Assembly (NCBI GenBank): GCA_963833465.1
Contig: CAWHXW010000002.1
Location: forward strand, 62,001 to 126,000
Source: Fen-1298 sp963833465
Lineage (GTDB): Bacteria > Bacteroidota > Ignavibacteria > UBA10030
Direction of reading: 5' to 3'
DNA length: 64,000 bases
Shown: positions 51,682 to 60,857 of the stretch, one piece after another
Layout: the number at the start of each line of letters is the position of its first letter
How positions within the stretch are numbered: position 1 is the stretch's first letter
Made by a program: the position numbers and the translations under genes
Notes under the pieces: model-generated
What the model saw: only the letters and a program-made list of their open reading frames with translations
The model's database searches: none
Told to the model about the DNA's origin: nothing

Positions 51682-53243
51682 TTAGGTTCAAGCTTCACAA
51701 TAGGCAGAATCATTTCCTGCATAGAAATGCCGCCATGCTGGAAGCTGTCATGATACTGATTTAAATACTTGTGATAGTCTGTCGGGTAGACAAAATAAAA
51801 ATCTTCTTTCGCCATTATATAATTTGTTGTCACGCTGCCTCGCGGCAGTTTGTAATCTATTGGGCTCTTGATAAAAACGGCTTGTTTTTCATCCACTTTA
51901 AGATTTCTGCCAAATTTATATCGCAGGTTTGCTGATGCTTCCCTATCTCCGACTACCTTTGACCCGCGCATACATCGGATGCTTCCATGGTCTGTAGTAA
52001 GAATAATTTTGACATTTTTCTGCAAAGCAAGTGTTTTGAGCATTCCAAACAGTGATGAATGCTGAAACCAAGACCTCGTAAGAGAACGATATGCGGCCTC
52101 ATCGGGCGCAATTTCTTTTAAAATTGGAGAATCCGAGCGACCATGAGCAAGCATATCAATAAAGTTCACTACAATAGCGGTGAGGCGGCTTTGTGTGTAA
52201 GAAATAATATTTCCTTCGAACTGCCTGCCAAATTCTGAATCTAATATTTTCACATATTTTGATTCTGGTTTTAATAAAATACGTCTTCGCTCTAAAAGTT
52301 TGTCCATTAATTGGTGCTCGAATCGGTTTCGGCTGTTTTCATCATCATCTTCTTCTGAAGACCATATTTCAGGGAATCTCTTTTCAATATCAATCGGAAA
52401 GTATCCGCTAAAAATTGAGTTGCGCGAGTACGGTGTTGCAGTCGGTAAAATGCTGAAGTAATATTGTTTTTCAAAAGTAAAATATTCTGATAACAATTCC
52501 TCTAATATCAACCACTGGTCAAGACGCAAACAATCTATAACGAAAAAAAAGACTGAGGTTCGATCATTTAGCTCTGGAAGCACACTGCGTTCCATAACAT
52601 CAGGCGAAAGCATAATAGAACGTTTCGGATCATCAATCCATTTACGATAATTTCGCTCGACAAATTTTCCGAACTCTGCATTGCACTCGCGCTTCTGATC
52701 CTGAAGCATCTGCCTCAATCCCAATTCCGGATGGGCATCTAATTCCATATCCCAGCTTGTTAGTTTCAGATACAAATTTATCCAATCCTCTTCTGTAAGT
52801 GAAGTGCCCAATGCAAGACTGATATTCTGAAACTCATTAATGTAATCACGAGAAATGTAGGCGCTTGATATTTTTTTTGATTCAAATATTTTTTTGCACG
52901 CCATTAAAATCTGGCTGGGATTTACAGGTTTCACCAAATAGTCTGTAATTTTACTGCCGATAGCATCTTCCATCAAACTTTCAGCTTCACTCTTTGTCAC
53001 CATTACTACCGGGATCATCGGTGAAATATCTTTCATCGCAGAAAGAGTTTGCAATCCGCCTAAACCCGGCATCATCTCGTCAAGAAAAACAAGATCGTAG
53101 TCCTTATTCTTAACTAACTCGATAGCATCTTCGCCATTTGCCGCAGTATCGACTTGATATCCTTTCTGTTCTAATAACCGCAGATGAGGACGTAGTAAGT
53201 CGATTTCATCATCGACCCATAGTATTTTTTTAAGAGTTTCCAT
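51678..53243 (-). CDS. porX: Response regulator PorX with PglZ domain (T9SS regulator)
   Basis: Regulator of type IX secretion. The receiver domain (about 1-120) has the acidic pair in LWVDDEID, phosphoacceptor D55 in LVFLDEMMPG and the lysine in YLVKPVNPSQ. There is no DNA-binding domain: residues about 130-521 form a PglZ alkaline-phosphatase-like domain, with VIDCLRLDQW and TTDHGSIRCMRG as metal-binding segments. In Porphyromonas PorX acts with PorY and a sigma factor; in Flavobacterium it has phosphodiesterase activity on oligonucleotides. The partner kinase PorY is not adjacent. The gene precedes tsaE by an ATGA overlap and follows sprA by 55 nt. Confidence 0.93.
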   Translation of the reverse strand: METLKKILWVDDEIDLLRPHLRLLEQKGYQVDTAANGEDAIELVKNKDYDLVFLDEMMPGLGGLQTLSAMKDISPMIPVVMVTKSEAESLMEDAIGSKITDYLVKPVNPSQILMACKKIFESKKISSAYISRDYINEFQNISLALGTSLTEEDWINLYLKLTSWDMELDAHPELGLRQMLQDQKRECNAEFGKFVERNYRKWIDDPKRSIMLSPDVMERSVLPELNDRTSVFFFVIDCLRLDQWLILEELLSEYFTFEKQYYFSILPTATPYSRNSIFSGYFPIDIEKRFPEIWSSEEDDDENSRNRFEHQLMDKLLERRRILLKPESKYVKILDSEFGRQFEGNIISYTQSRLTAIVVNFIDMLAHGRSDSPILKEIAPDEAAYRSLTRSWFQHSSLFGMLKTLALQKNVKIILTTDHGSIRCMRGSKVVGDREASANLRYKFGRNLKVDEKQAVFIKSPIDYKLPRGSVTTNYIMAKEDFYFVYPTDYHKYLNQYHDSFQHGGISMQEMILPIVKLEPK

Positions 53244-53298
53244 TCAGACCCGAAGTAAATTACTACTTCCATGCACGAGAATCAACGCAAGAAATAGA

Positions 53299-56200
53299 TT
53301 ATTGAATAAGGACATGGACATCTAATCCGCCTTCATTGGTTGTGGATCCTGGAATTTTTGATCCGCCTGCATCTGGAGCAATTCTTGTGTAACGATAATA
53401 CACAGATGCCGTAACACGTTCACTCAATGTATAGCGAATACGAGGTTCCAATGTTGTGCGGCCTGAGCCATCCATGGGTGTTCCACCAGATTCGTAATTA
53501 GTGAAATCATAGAGCGCTGTGGCGTTATGTGAATAACCATAAGTAAATGAAATATCAATATTATTCATTAGTGATATGCCAAAGAAGGGAATTTCAAATC
53601 CCTGCCGGCTATAGGTTCCTGTGACAGAAAAATCTGATGTCGATGTTTCCGTTACATTCTGAGTAGAAGGCGAAAGATCGTAAGATTCTGTTGACCCGTA
53701 CCTAAATGTGCCACTTAAGCTTCCTTTAATAAAATCTTTAAATGTTATATTTATTCCTATCAATGGCGAAAATCCGTAGGTAACTGTTTGACTCGTTATT
53801 GTCTTAGCTGTAACTGTATTTCCCTCAGCATCTGTAATTGTATTTCCATTAGCATCTTCAGCCGGTGTCATTTGCCAGCGTTCCTTATAATCCGAAGTGT
53901 AGGCATGATCGAGCGAGATGCGAGATGCAAAACTTTTAAAGAAACTAAAGTTCTCTAATCCTTCCCAGTGGATAGACCAGTTAGCACGCGGTGCAAGCGA
54001 GCCAATGATTTTTGACAACCAGGGAAACGTTTCCAATCCTTGTTCAAATGCCTGCGATAATGCGGCACCATTATCCATTGTAGGATCCGCATTTATTAAA
54101 GAATTATATTTAGCATTCACATTATCAAGATTTGTATTGAATAATTTCAAAGGCAGTGAAATGTACGAACGATCTAAATCTCCACTGACAGTGTTGGTTA
54201 TTGAATTTGGGGTTATTGAGTTTGGGGTGACATATCCGTTTAAATCTGTATTACCGGTCCTATTCTCACTATATGTCCAACCAAGTTTCCAATCCAATTG
54301 TAAAGTTGCTCCTGTCCATAATGGCCTTGAAGTATGCATGCCAATTTGATTATTTTGTGAAAACGCATCATTAATATAAGCGGTGTCAGCACGAATACCA
54401 GTGGCAGTATATCCGGTAAAGAACGGAAATGATCCTTTTGTTTTCATCACCAACTCGCCATTAGGATCAGAAATCAATCCGAGTTGGTACAAAAAGTTAG
54501 GCCCATTTTCATCCAGCGACGATTGGAAAAATGGCACTCTTGCAAATATATTGGCAAACCCATTACCGCCGCGCACGCCGTTGTTTTGCGATGAATTCGA
54601 CTGTGTGAAAGTAAAATTGAATTTCTCAAAATCGAAAAGAGAATTTTTAATAAAGAGACGCGATAATTGATCGAATTGTTTAGCTAAACTGAGTGGTTTT
54701 TTCTTTGTACTCGTATCCGCAGGAGCTGGTTTCGGATTTGCAGTAGGCGTCGGCGACCAAATAGCATCAGTGAGTGGTTTTAAATTAACATCGAGCGAAA
54801 ATGAAGGAACTGCATTCCAACCGGCACTGCGTCCGAGAGGACCTGCCTGAATATTGTTCATCCAACTATAATTGACATTATAATGCAGACTCGGCGTAAA
54901 TATTTTGTCCAGCATCAGCGCCTGCGGAGTTGTAATTTTATTGTTCAATGTAATTGCTTGAGTGTAGTTTTGATCAATGCCGAAGTCTATAAGTCGATCG
55001 CTGAAAAATATGTCGCCCATAATTGCCGAAAATGGTCGCTGGTTTCCATATTTATCTGTTTCCAAATGAACAAGACTGCTTGAAATATTAACATTATATG
55101 TAACGCCAAGATCGAATAATCCGCCTTGAAAGAATTGCCAATTAAAATCCATCGTCCGCTGCGCATTTAATGCCCGAACGGTATCATTTGGAGTTGCTTG
55201 GTCACGTGACTTTGATTGTGTCTGGCCACGATTAAGCGCCGCTCCAAAGTTCATTTGTTGCGGGGTGAAAAAGAATTTAAGAGTACCTAACGAAAGATAA
55301 TTATTAGGACTGAATGTTGTTCCATATCTGAAATTTGTACTCCAACTCCAGGTGTTTGAATATTCAGTTGATGGATTGCGTAAATGAGATTGTGTATAGT
55401 TGTATCCGAATGACATTTTATCAATCGTTTCTATTACAAGCCAAGTTTTAACAGGAATGTTAAATTTGATTGTCGGCATGGAATAAGAATCCGTTATACT
55501 CAAATCTTCCGATCGAACTCGTACAGAATCTGAATTTTCGTATCTCTCAGAGGCACGTTTCGCTGCTTCATCAACCAAAATATCTGTACCGGGTAAATAT
55601 CGCGGTTTATTAATAGATTCCGAATGAGAATAATTGAAGTTTAAAGTAGAACCATTCCATGTCTCCGGTAAAAAACGGTCAACGGCAAAAGATGTAGTTA
55701 AATTCCATGTTCTGCTTGTGTTGCGCGTACCAAAATGATCTTCCAAGCCGTGGAAAAACGGATCCATCTGGCTCATCGAGAATGCAATATTTCCAATATC
55801 TGCAAGTTTTATATTGGCGTCCATTTTATAAGCCATACCATGCGTATTATCTACATCGGTAAGGCGTAGTTCATCAACCCACAATTCACCGTTAAGAACT
55901 TTAGCTCCTTTGTTTGCCGGATTTTGAATTCCAATAGAAATAAATTGAATTCTGTCCAACCGTGGATTTCCACGAACCAAATATTTGGAGCCCGGCGGCC
56001 CGCCCGGCACAGGACGACTAACTATGACATTCTTCATAGTATCCTGAAGAATTTTAAGATTAGTAAGATCTGCAAATGTTATAACTATATTATTTTCTGG
56101 CCAGTCGGGATGAACGGGAGATCTGTACTCGTAATAATTTGCCGTATCATCACCGAAATGCAGAAACATTTCTGCATCATAGTTGCTTGTATCTATATAT

Positions 56201-59200
56201 GAAAATTTTCTATAGGGTTTGCTGGGATCATTACCCATTTCGCCATGAACAAACATTTTTAACGTATGGTAATTGAACATATCAAGCGGACGCTCAGCCA
56301 TATATTTTACGGCTTCCTTGCTTTGTCCATCCGGCAAGTTCTTCACGATCAAATTAAGCGATTGTTCATTGCTAAAAATATTTTGATCCGGCCGAGTAAG
56401 ATCTTTTGTGCGTAGATTTGGATCCGGCATAGTATATAGCGGATCATCTTCGTAGCTCACAACGCTTAAATCAAATGACGAATCCGATTTTATACGCTTT
56501 TGCCATTGATTGCCAACAAGATTAAAATCAACGATGCGGAACAGCAGCGGATTTCCGGCTCCCGTAACCCACACACGCACTCCTTCTATATTTGTGAATG
56601 TCGGTTCTCCAATTTTTCTATTGAATCCAGAAAGCGGAATACGAATTTGATGCCAATTATTTAAGCCGGTTCCTATTACTAATCGCTTAAATTTATCATT
56701 GGTTGTGTCAAGAGGAATTTCATATTCAAAATATGAATTCAATCGATCAACTACACCATTTCTATTCAAGTCTTCCGTATCAGGAAAATGTCCATCCTCA
56801 ATAGCAGAATTTCCTTCAGTCCCATTAACTCCTTTATAATTTTCCGCTAAAGCCATGTTTAGCGGAGTTCCATTGCCAATCGGTATGCGTGACCAATCAT
56901 CGCCTGAAGGATCATCCTTATATCGTGGATATTTATTAATAAAATTTGCATAGTAATTTCGTTCCATTACATCATTCATCATATCCAGTCCCCAATCATA
57001 ATCCGGATTCAAGACTCCTGTTTTAATACCATTATTACCCAACCCATCTTCCGTATTGAGTGTATCATTGGGTATAACATCCTCACTGATATAACCAAGA
57101 TCAATATTAAATTTTGCAGAATCATTTCCTGTTATCGGCGAAAGAATGTTTATCCAGAGTTCTATGAATTCGACATTTTGGTCTATAAGATTGGTAGAAC
57201 TTGCCCCGAGAACATGCTGAATGCCAGCCCAAGATTTTGTATGAGAACTAGAAACCGGATTATCCAATCCTATTGTTGTATCAAGCCCCATAGAATAGTT
57301 AAATTCGCCGCGCAATTCCGGATGAAACAAAAAATCCAAAGATGTTACTTGATCCTGGCCTTGCACATAGTCTTGTCTGCGATTTCCCCAAATGGTAGGA
57401 ATATAGACATCGGTAGGAATAACATTAAACCAGCACGCAAGTGCTTTATATTCCATTTTCTTATTATCCGGTATGATACCTGCGTTATATAAATCGTCTG
57501 ATGTCGGAATGTAATCAACTGAATCAATTTTAGGATTGTAGGAATCCAAATTCTTTATATACCATGGTGCACTTGCATCTTTCCATGTAGCGTACGAAAC
57601 GCCAAGAGGAATAGTCTGATTGGCTCCTTCAAAGTCATCGATATATGCAACCCCTTTACCGCCGTCAATTGAAATTGGACTGGTACGTGTATTCGGATTA
57701 GGAAGCATATATGCTACTTCCCCATGAGCAGTAATTTGCGATGATGCTGTTGATTTAAAACCAGGAATATAACTCAGAACATTAGTAAGCCAGCGCGCAT
57801 CTTGCGTAGTTCCACCATCAATTCCCATAATCGTGTTGCTGATAGGTTCTTCACCGAGCCGAACCTTATCGCTTAATGATTGCTGACTGTAATTCATAAT
57901 TGTAAAACCAAGTGTAGTGTTCTTAGCTAAATCAAATTCACCACGCGCGCCAAGCAGCGATTTTGAAGCCAAAGTGAACAAATCGTTCGCTTCGTATTTT
58001 ATTTGGAGGTTACGCCCCGGCTGGAGAAATGCTTGATTTTTGATAACAACCTGACCTGCAATATAGTCAACTGTGTAGTCGGCATTCAATACAGCTGGCT
58101 GACCATCTACAATAACTTGCACACTGCCTTCAACAATATTATAACCGATCGAATAACTTGATGCTTGTGCTGTCTTCACCGTCCCGACCATATTATAATA
58201 TGAATTACGCTGGTCGTTCACTGCAGTAAGTACGTCTTCTGTATAAATTGCATCATAGGACAATGAATCTGCCCACTTATGCGCAGTGGTAGTATCAATA
58301 CCGCCATGTTTGATGAAATAGTTATATATACTCGATGAGTCGAACGGTTCCACTGTGGGGAAAATGATTTCCCCACGTTTTTCATTGATAGTAATTCCGG
58401 GAAGATAATCGAAAACCTTATCAGGTTTTGCTTCGTTGTTGCTGTTAAATCTATCCAATCCAAGCATTTCCATCACACCAACATTCTGAGAGGTTACATC
58501 TGTTTGTGGTGTTTGACCCGGATATGTATATTGTACATTGAAAACAAAACTCGATTTGTCTATACCTGTTCCGCCAAGTGAGTACCTATTCTTCAGCATC
58601 ATACTCCAAGCTGGCTGCATTGTATAATTAAGATTCGATGGACGGACAAGTTTCAGGATTAGGTTCAAAGTAGAATCTTTTGCCGTCCGGCTTGATTGAC
58701 CGATAGTTTTACCATTATCGAACATAAAATAGACTGCTACTACTTGATTAGCTTGCGGCTGACTATGAAGAGAAATAATACCGGCGTATGGATCAAAATC
58801 ATAATCAGTCGTTCCATCAAGCTTAACAAATTTTCCTTCTTCAGTTTGTCCCTGGACAGGAGTCCTTGCGCCTGGATGCCGAGCAATTGGATTGTTTTGA
58901 GTGTTCACTACATCTGAATCGTTCATCAAAGCAAGAACATTTCTATATTTTTGAGGGTCAGTTTCTGTTGTTGTAGAAACCCATACTTCAATTTCATGAA
59001 CATGCATCTTTACCATATCAGGCGTAGGTGTATATGATGTACCTTGATAAATAGTTTCATAGAATGGTATATACGATACATCAATAAAAAAATCGCATTG
59101 GGAATAATCTGATGGATGTATTGTGAATGGAGTAGATTGTCCGCCGCCTGAAACAGTAAGCTGTTTGATTTGTCCTTTTTTCTGTGTTGCTACCGTAGTT

Positions 59201-60249
59201 AAACGCAATGGTCCAAGCTGAAATTTTGCCATAATACCGAACAGCGCCGAACCACCTGAAATAAATGAGGAGTTGGTTGGAAGTGACACATTTCCTGCTT
59301 CCACACTTTGCACAATTTCATCTTCGTAACCCTGATATTTGACATGGAGCTGGTTTTCGTATTCGAATGTACGCTGAGTATTCCAATCGGCATCAATCTT
59401 TAATTTATCTCCAATTTCGCCTTTTACGTTAACTTGAATTTCTTGCTTAAAATCAGGAGTACTCTGGCTCTGTCCTAACGGGCTTGATGTAAATAAATCC
59501 GACTTAGTATTCCGAAATCCGGCATGAATATCGATTGCACCATTGATAGTCATTAATATTCTGCTTGGGCCGAAAATACTGAATATCGGGTTTTTGGGAA
59601 CAGGAATTTCAATTTTTGTAATTTTGCTAAATACGTCACCCAGTGTAGTTTTCGTGTCACCCAGAAGCTGGTAAGACTGCGTTATTGTTTCCCAGTTCTG
59701 CCGCTCTGCTTGTTTCAATCGAAGTGATGAATATTCATCTAAAGGTACTTCAGTCGAAACTCGCGTATCATAATCCTCAACAGTTTCACGCAGTCGGTAC
59801 ACCCATTTGTTAGAATCCAGAACTGCCTGATGTTTGACTAATAACGGATCTGAAAGAAACATTGGATGATGTTTATGATAAGTTCCTTTTTCAGCAGGAT
59901 TATCTTTACGAACATATTGAAATTGAGCGAGCCGTGCAGAAGAATCTCGCGGAAGTGCACGTATTGCTTCCAGCGTAGCGCGTGATGTATCGTAAGTTAT
60001 AATACCTGCAGTTCCAATTGTCAATTGGCGTCTCTGCGCTGCTTTTGCACGCCGTGAGAGTTTGCCAGTTGAGTATTGTTGTTGTGACAGAGTCGAATCT
60101 GAGCCGGCTGCAAATTGATATATTCCGCCATCCGCTGCAAAGAAATGTTCTGATGCCTCAGTTCGCATCTGGCAAAAAAAGGCCAAAGCAAACAACAAAA
60201 TGCCCTGCCAGATACTTCCTATCTGAATAGTGAATTTATACGGAATCAC
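53299..60249 (-). CDS. sprA: T9SS outer-membrane translocon SprA (Sov)
   Basis: Giant beta-barrel protein that forms the type IX translocon in the outer membrane. The 2316 residues start at a GTG and have an N-terminal signal segment (about 8-33). Family hallmarks include QEIQVNVKGEIGDKLKIDADW and QVSVEAGNVSLPTNSSFISGG-type strands (about 265-340), the DFEGANQTIPLG segment (about 895), and the EVWVDELRLTDVDNTHGMAY-like boundary (about 1475). The long C-terminal half is barrel strands ending in YRYTRIAPDAGGS. Full length is normal for the family. No frameshift. The neighbouring porX and the two cargo proteins in this window fit a working T9SS. Confidence 0.94.
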   Translation of the reverse strand: MIPYKFTIQIGSIWQGILLFALAFFCQMRTEASEHFFAADGGIYQFAAGSDSTLSQQQYSTGKLSRRAKAAQRRQLTIGTAGIITYDTSRATLEAIRALPRDSSARLAQFQYVRKDNPAEKGTYHKHHPMFLSDPLLVKHQAVLDSNKWVYRLRETVEDYDTRVSTEVPLDEYSSLRLKQAERQNWETITQSYQLLGDTKTTLGDVFSKITKIEIPVPKNPIFSIFGPSRILMTINGAIDIHAGFRNTKSDLFTSSPLGQSQSTPDFKQEIQVNVKGEIGDKLKIDADWNTQRTFEYENQLHVKYQGYEDEIVQSVEAGNVSLPTNSSFISGGSALFGIMAKFQLGPLRLTTVATQKKGQIKQLTVSGGGQSTPFTIHPSDYSQCDFFIDVSYIPFYETIYQGTSYTPTPDMVKMHVHEIEVWVSTTTETDPQKYRNVLALMNDSDVVNTQNNPIARHPGARTPVQGQTEEGKFVKLDGTTDYDFDPYAGIISLHSQPQANQVVAVYFMFDNGKTIGQSSRTAKDSTLNLILKLVRPSNLNYTMQPAWSMMLKNRYSLGGTGIDKSSFVFNVQYTYPGQTPQTDVTSQNVGVMEMLGLDRFNSNNEAKPDKVFDYLPGITINEKRGEIIFPTVEPFDSSSIYNYFIKHGGIDTTTAHKWADSLSYDAIYTEDVLTAVNDQRNSYYNMVGTVKTAQASSYSIGYNIVEGSVQVIVDGQPAVLNADYTVDYIAGQVVIKNQAFLQPGRNLQIKYEANDLFTLASKSLLGARGEFDLAKNTTLGFTIMNYSQQSLSDKVRLGEEPISNTIMGIDGGTTQDARWLTNVLSYIPGFKSTASSQITAHGEVAYMLPNPNTRTSPISIDGGKGVAYIDDFEGANQTIPLGVSYATWKDASAPWYIKNLDSYNPKIDSVDYIPTSDDLYNAGIIPDNKKMEYKALACWFNVIPTDVYIPTIWGNRRQDYVQGQDQVTSLDFLFHPELRGEFNYSMGLDTTIGLDNPVSSSHTKSWAGIQHVLGASSTNLIDQNVEFIELWINILSPITGNDSAKFNIDLGYISEDVIPNDTLNTEDGLGNNGIKTGVLNPDYDWGLDMMNDVMERNYYANFINKYPRYKDDPSGDDWSRIPIGNGTPLNMALAENYKGVNGTEGNSAIEDGHFPDTEDLNRNGVVDRLNSYFEYEIPLDTTNDKFKRLVIGTGLNNWHQIRIPLSGFNRKIGEPTFTNIEGVRVWVTGAGNPLLFRIVDFNLVGNQWQKRIKSDSSFDLSVVSYEDDPLYTMPDPNLRTKDLTRPDQNIFSNEQSLNLIVKNLPDGQSKEAVKYMAERPLDMFNYHTLKMFVHGEMGNDPSKPYRKFSYIDTSNYDAEMFLHFGDDTANYYEYRSPVHPDWPENNIVITFADLTNLKILQDTMKNVIVSRPVPGGPPGSKYLVRGNPRLDRIQFISIGIQNPANKGAKVLNGELWVDELRLTDVDNTHGMAYKMDANIKLADIGNIAFSMSQMDPFFHGLEDHFGTRNTSRTWNLTTSFAVDRFLPETWNGSTLNFNYSHSESINKPRYLPGTDILVDEAAKRASERYENSDSVRVRSEDLSITDSYSMPTIKFNIPVKTWLVIETIDKMSFGYNYTQSHLRNPSTEYSNTWSWSTNFRYGTTFSPNNYLSLGTLKFFFTPQQMNFGAALNRGQTQSKSRDQATPNDTVRALNAQRTMDFNWQFFQGGLFDLGVTYNVNISSSLVHLETDKYGNQRPFSAIMGDIFFSDRLIDFGIDQNYTQAITLNNKITTPQALMLDKIFTPSLHYNVNYSWMNNIQAGPLGRSAGWNAVPSFSLDVNLKPLTDAIWSPTPTANPKPAPADTSTKKKPLSLAKQFDQLSRLFIKNSLFDFEKFNFTFTQSNSSQNNGVRGGNGFANIFARVPFFQSSLDENGPNFLYQLGLISDPNGELVMKTKGSFPFFTGYTATGIRADTAYINDAFSQNNQIGMHTSRPLWTGATLQLDWKLGWTYSENRTGNTDLNGYVTPNSITPNSITNTVSGDLDRSYISLPLKLFNTNLDNVNAKYNSLINADPTMDNGAALSQAFEQGLETFPWLSKIIGSLAPRANWSIHWEGLENFSFFKSFASRISLDHAYTSDYKERWQMTPAEDANGNTITDAEGNTVTAKTITSQTVTYGFSPLIGINITFKDFIKGSLSGTFRYGSTESYDLSPSTQNVTETSTSDFSVTGTYSRQGFEIPFFGISLMNNIDISFTYGYSHNATALYDFTNYESGGTPMDGSGRTTLEPRIRYTLSERVTASVYYRYTRIAPDAGGSKIPGSTTNEGGLDVHVLIQ

Positions 60250-60476
60250 GAGCGTTCGTTAATCGTTCAATTTTAAAAAACAGGTACTTTTTAACTGCCA
60301 GTTTAGAATGGTCGCAACCGTTCGATATGGCTCCAGGTGGGTTTTAAATGAATGGATATATGACAACTAACGTTCATATTGCAGATTGCTTTATCTCACA
60401 AACACATCTTTTTCATGAAAAACTTAGCGAAAAGAAGTCGAAATTGCAAGTTTCTTTCGATAACTAAAGTTTCGCA
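60250..60476. other. Intergenic region upstream of sprA
   Basis: About 230 bases between sprA and the Hpt gene, holding the sprA upstream region. No clear -35/-10 pair, terminator or small gene was identified. Confidence 0.4.
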
Positions 60477-60845
60477 CTATTGTTTTCCCTGTTTAAATGC
60501 AGATAATATTGTTTTAACATTTTCATATTCATTCTTTATTTCCGTTATGCTAATGCTTTCCGGAATAGATTTACCAGCACGTCCTATTTCTTCTAATGTT
60601 AAGCAAAGTGCACCTAATTGTTTAGCTCCAAGATTTAAACTGCTTCCTTTAAGTGTATGCGCAGTTATCGTTAACGCAGGTAATGTTTTTGTTGTCAATG
60701 CTGTTTCAATTGCTTGAATCTGTTTCGGTGTTTCATTTAGATAAATATCGATTAATTCAATAACAAATTCAGAGTCCGTTTCCATTTTCAATTCCTGCAA
60801 TCGTGTGACAATAGAATTCGTAGATGTTGCGTCTGTCGTCTGCAT
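60477..60845 (-). CDS. Hpt (histidine phosphotransfer) protein
   Basis: Stand-alone phosphorelay carrier of 122 residues forming a four-helix bundle. The phosphorylated histidine is H63 in TAHTLKGSSLNLGAKQLG. It starts 12 nt after the hybrid kinase stop on the same strand, so it most likely takes phosphate from that kinase's second receiver. The downstream response regulator is not in the window. Confidence 0.9.
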   Translation of the reverse strand: MQTTDATSTNSIVTRLQELKMETDSEFVIELIDIYLNETPKQIQAIETALTTKTLPALTITAHTLKGSSLNLGAKQLGALCLTLEEIGRAGKSIPESISITEIKNEYENVKTILSAFKQGKQ

Positions 60846-60857
60846 ATTATTTTCTCG

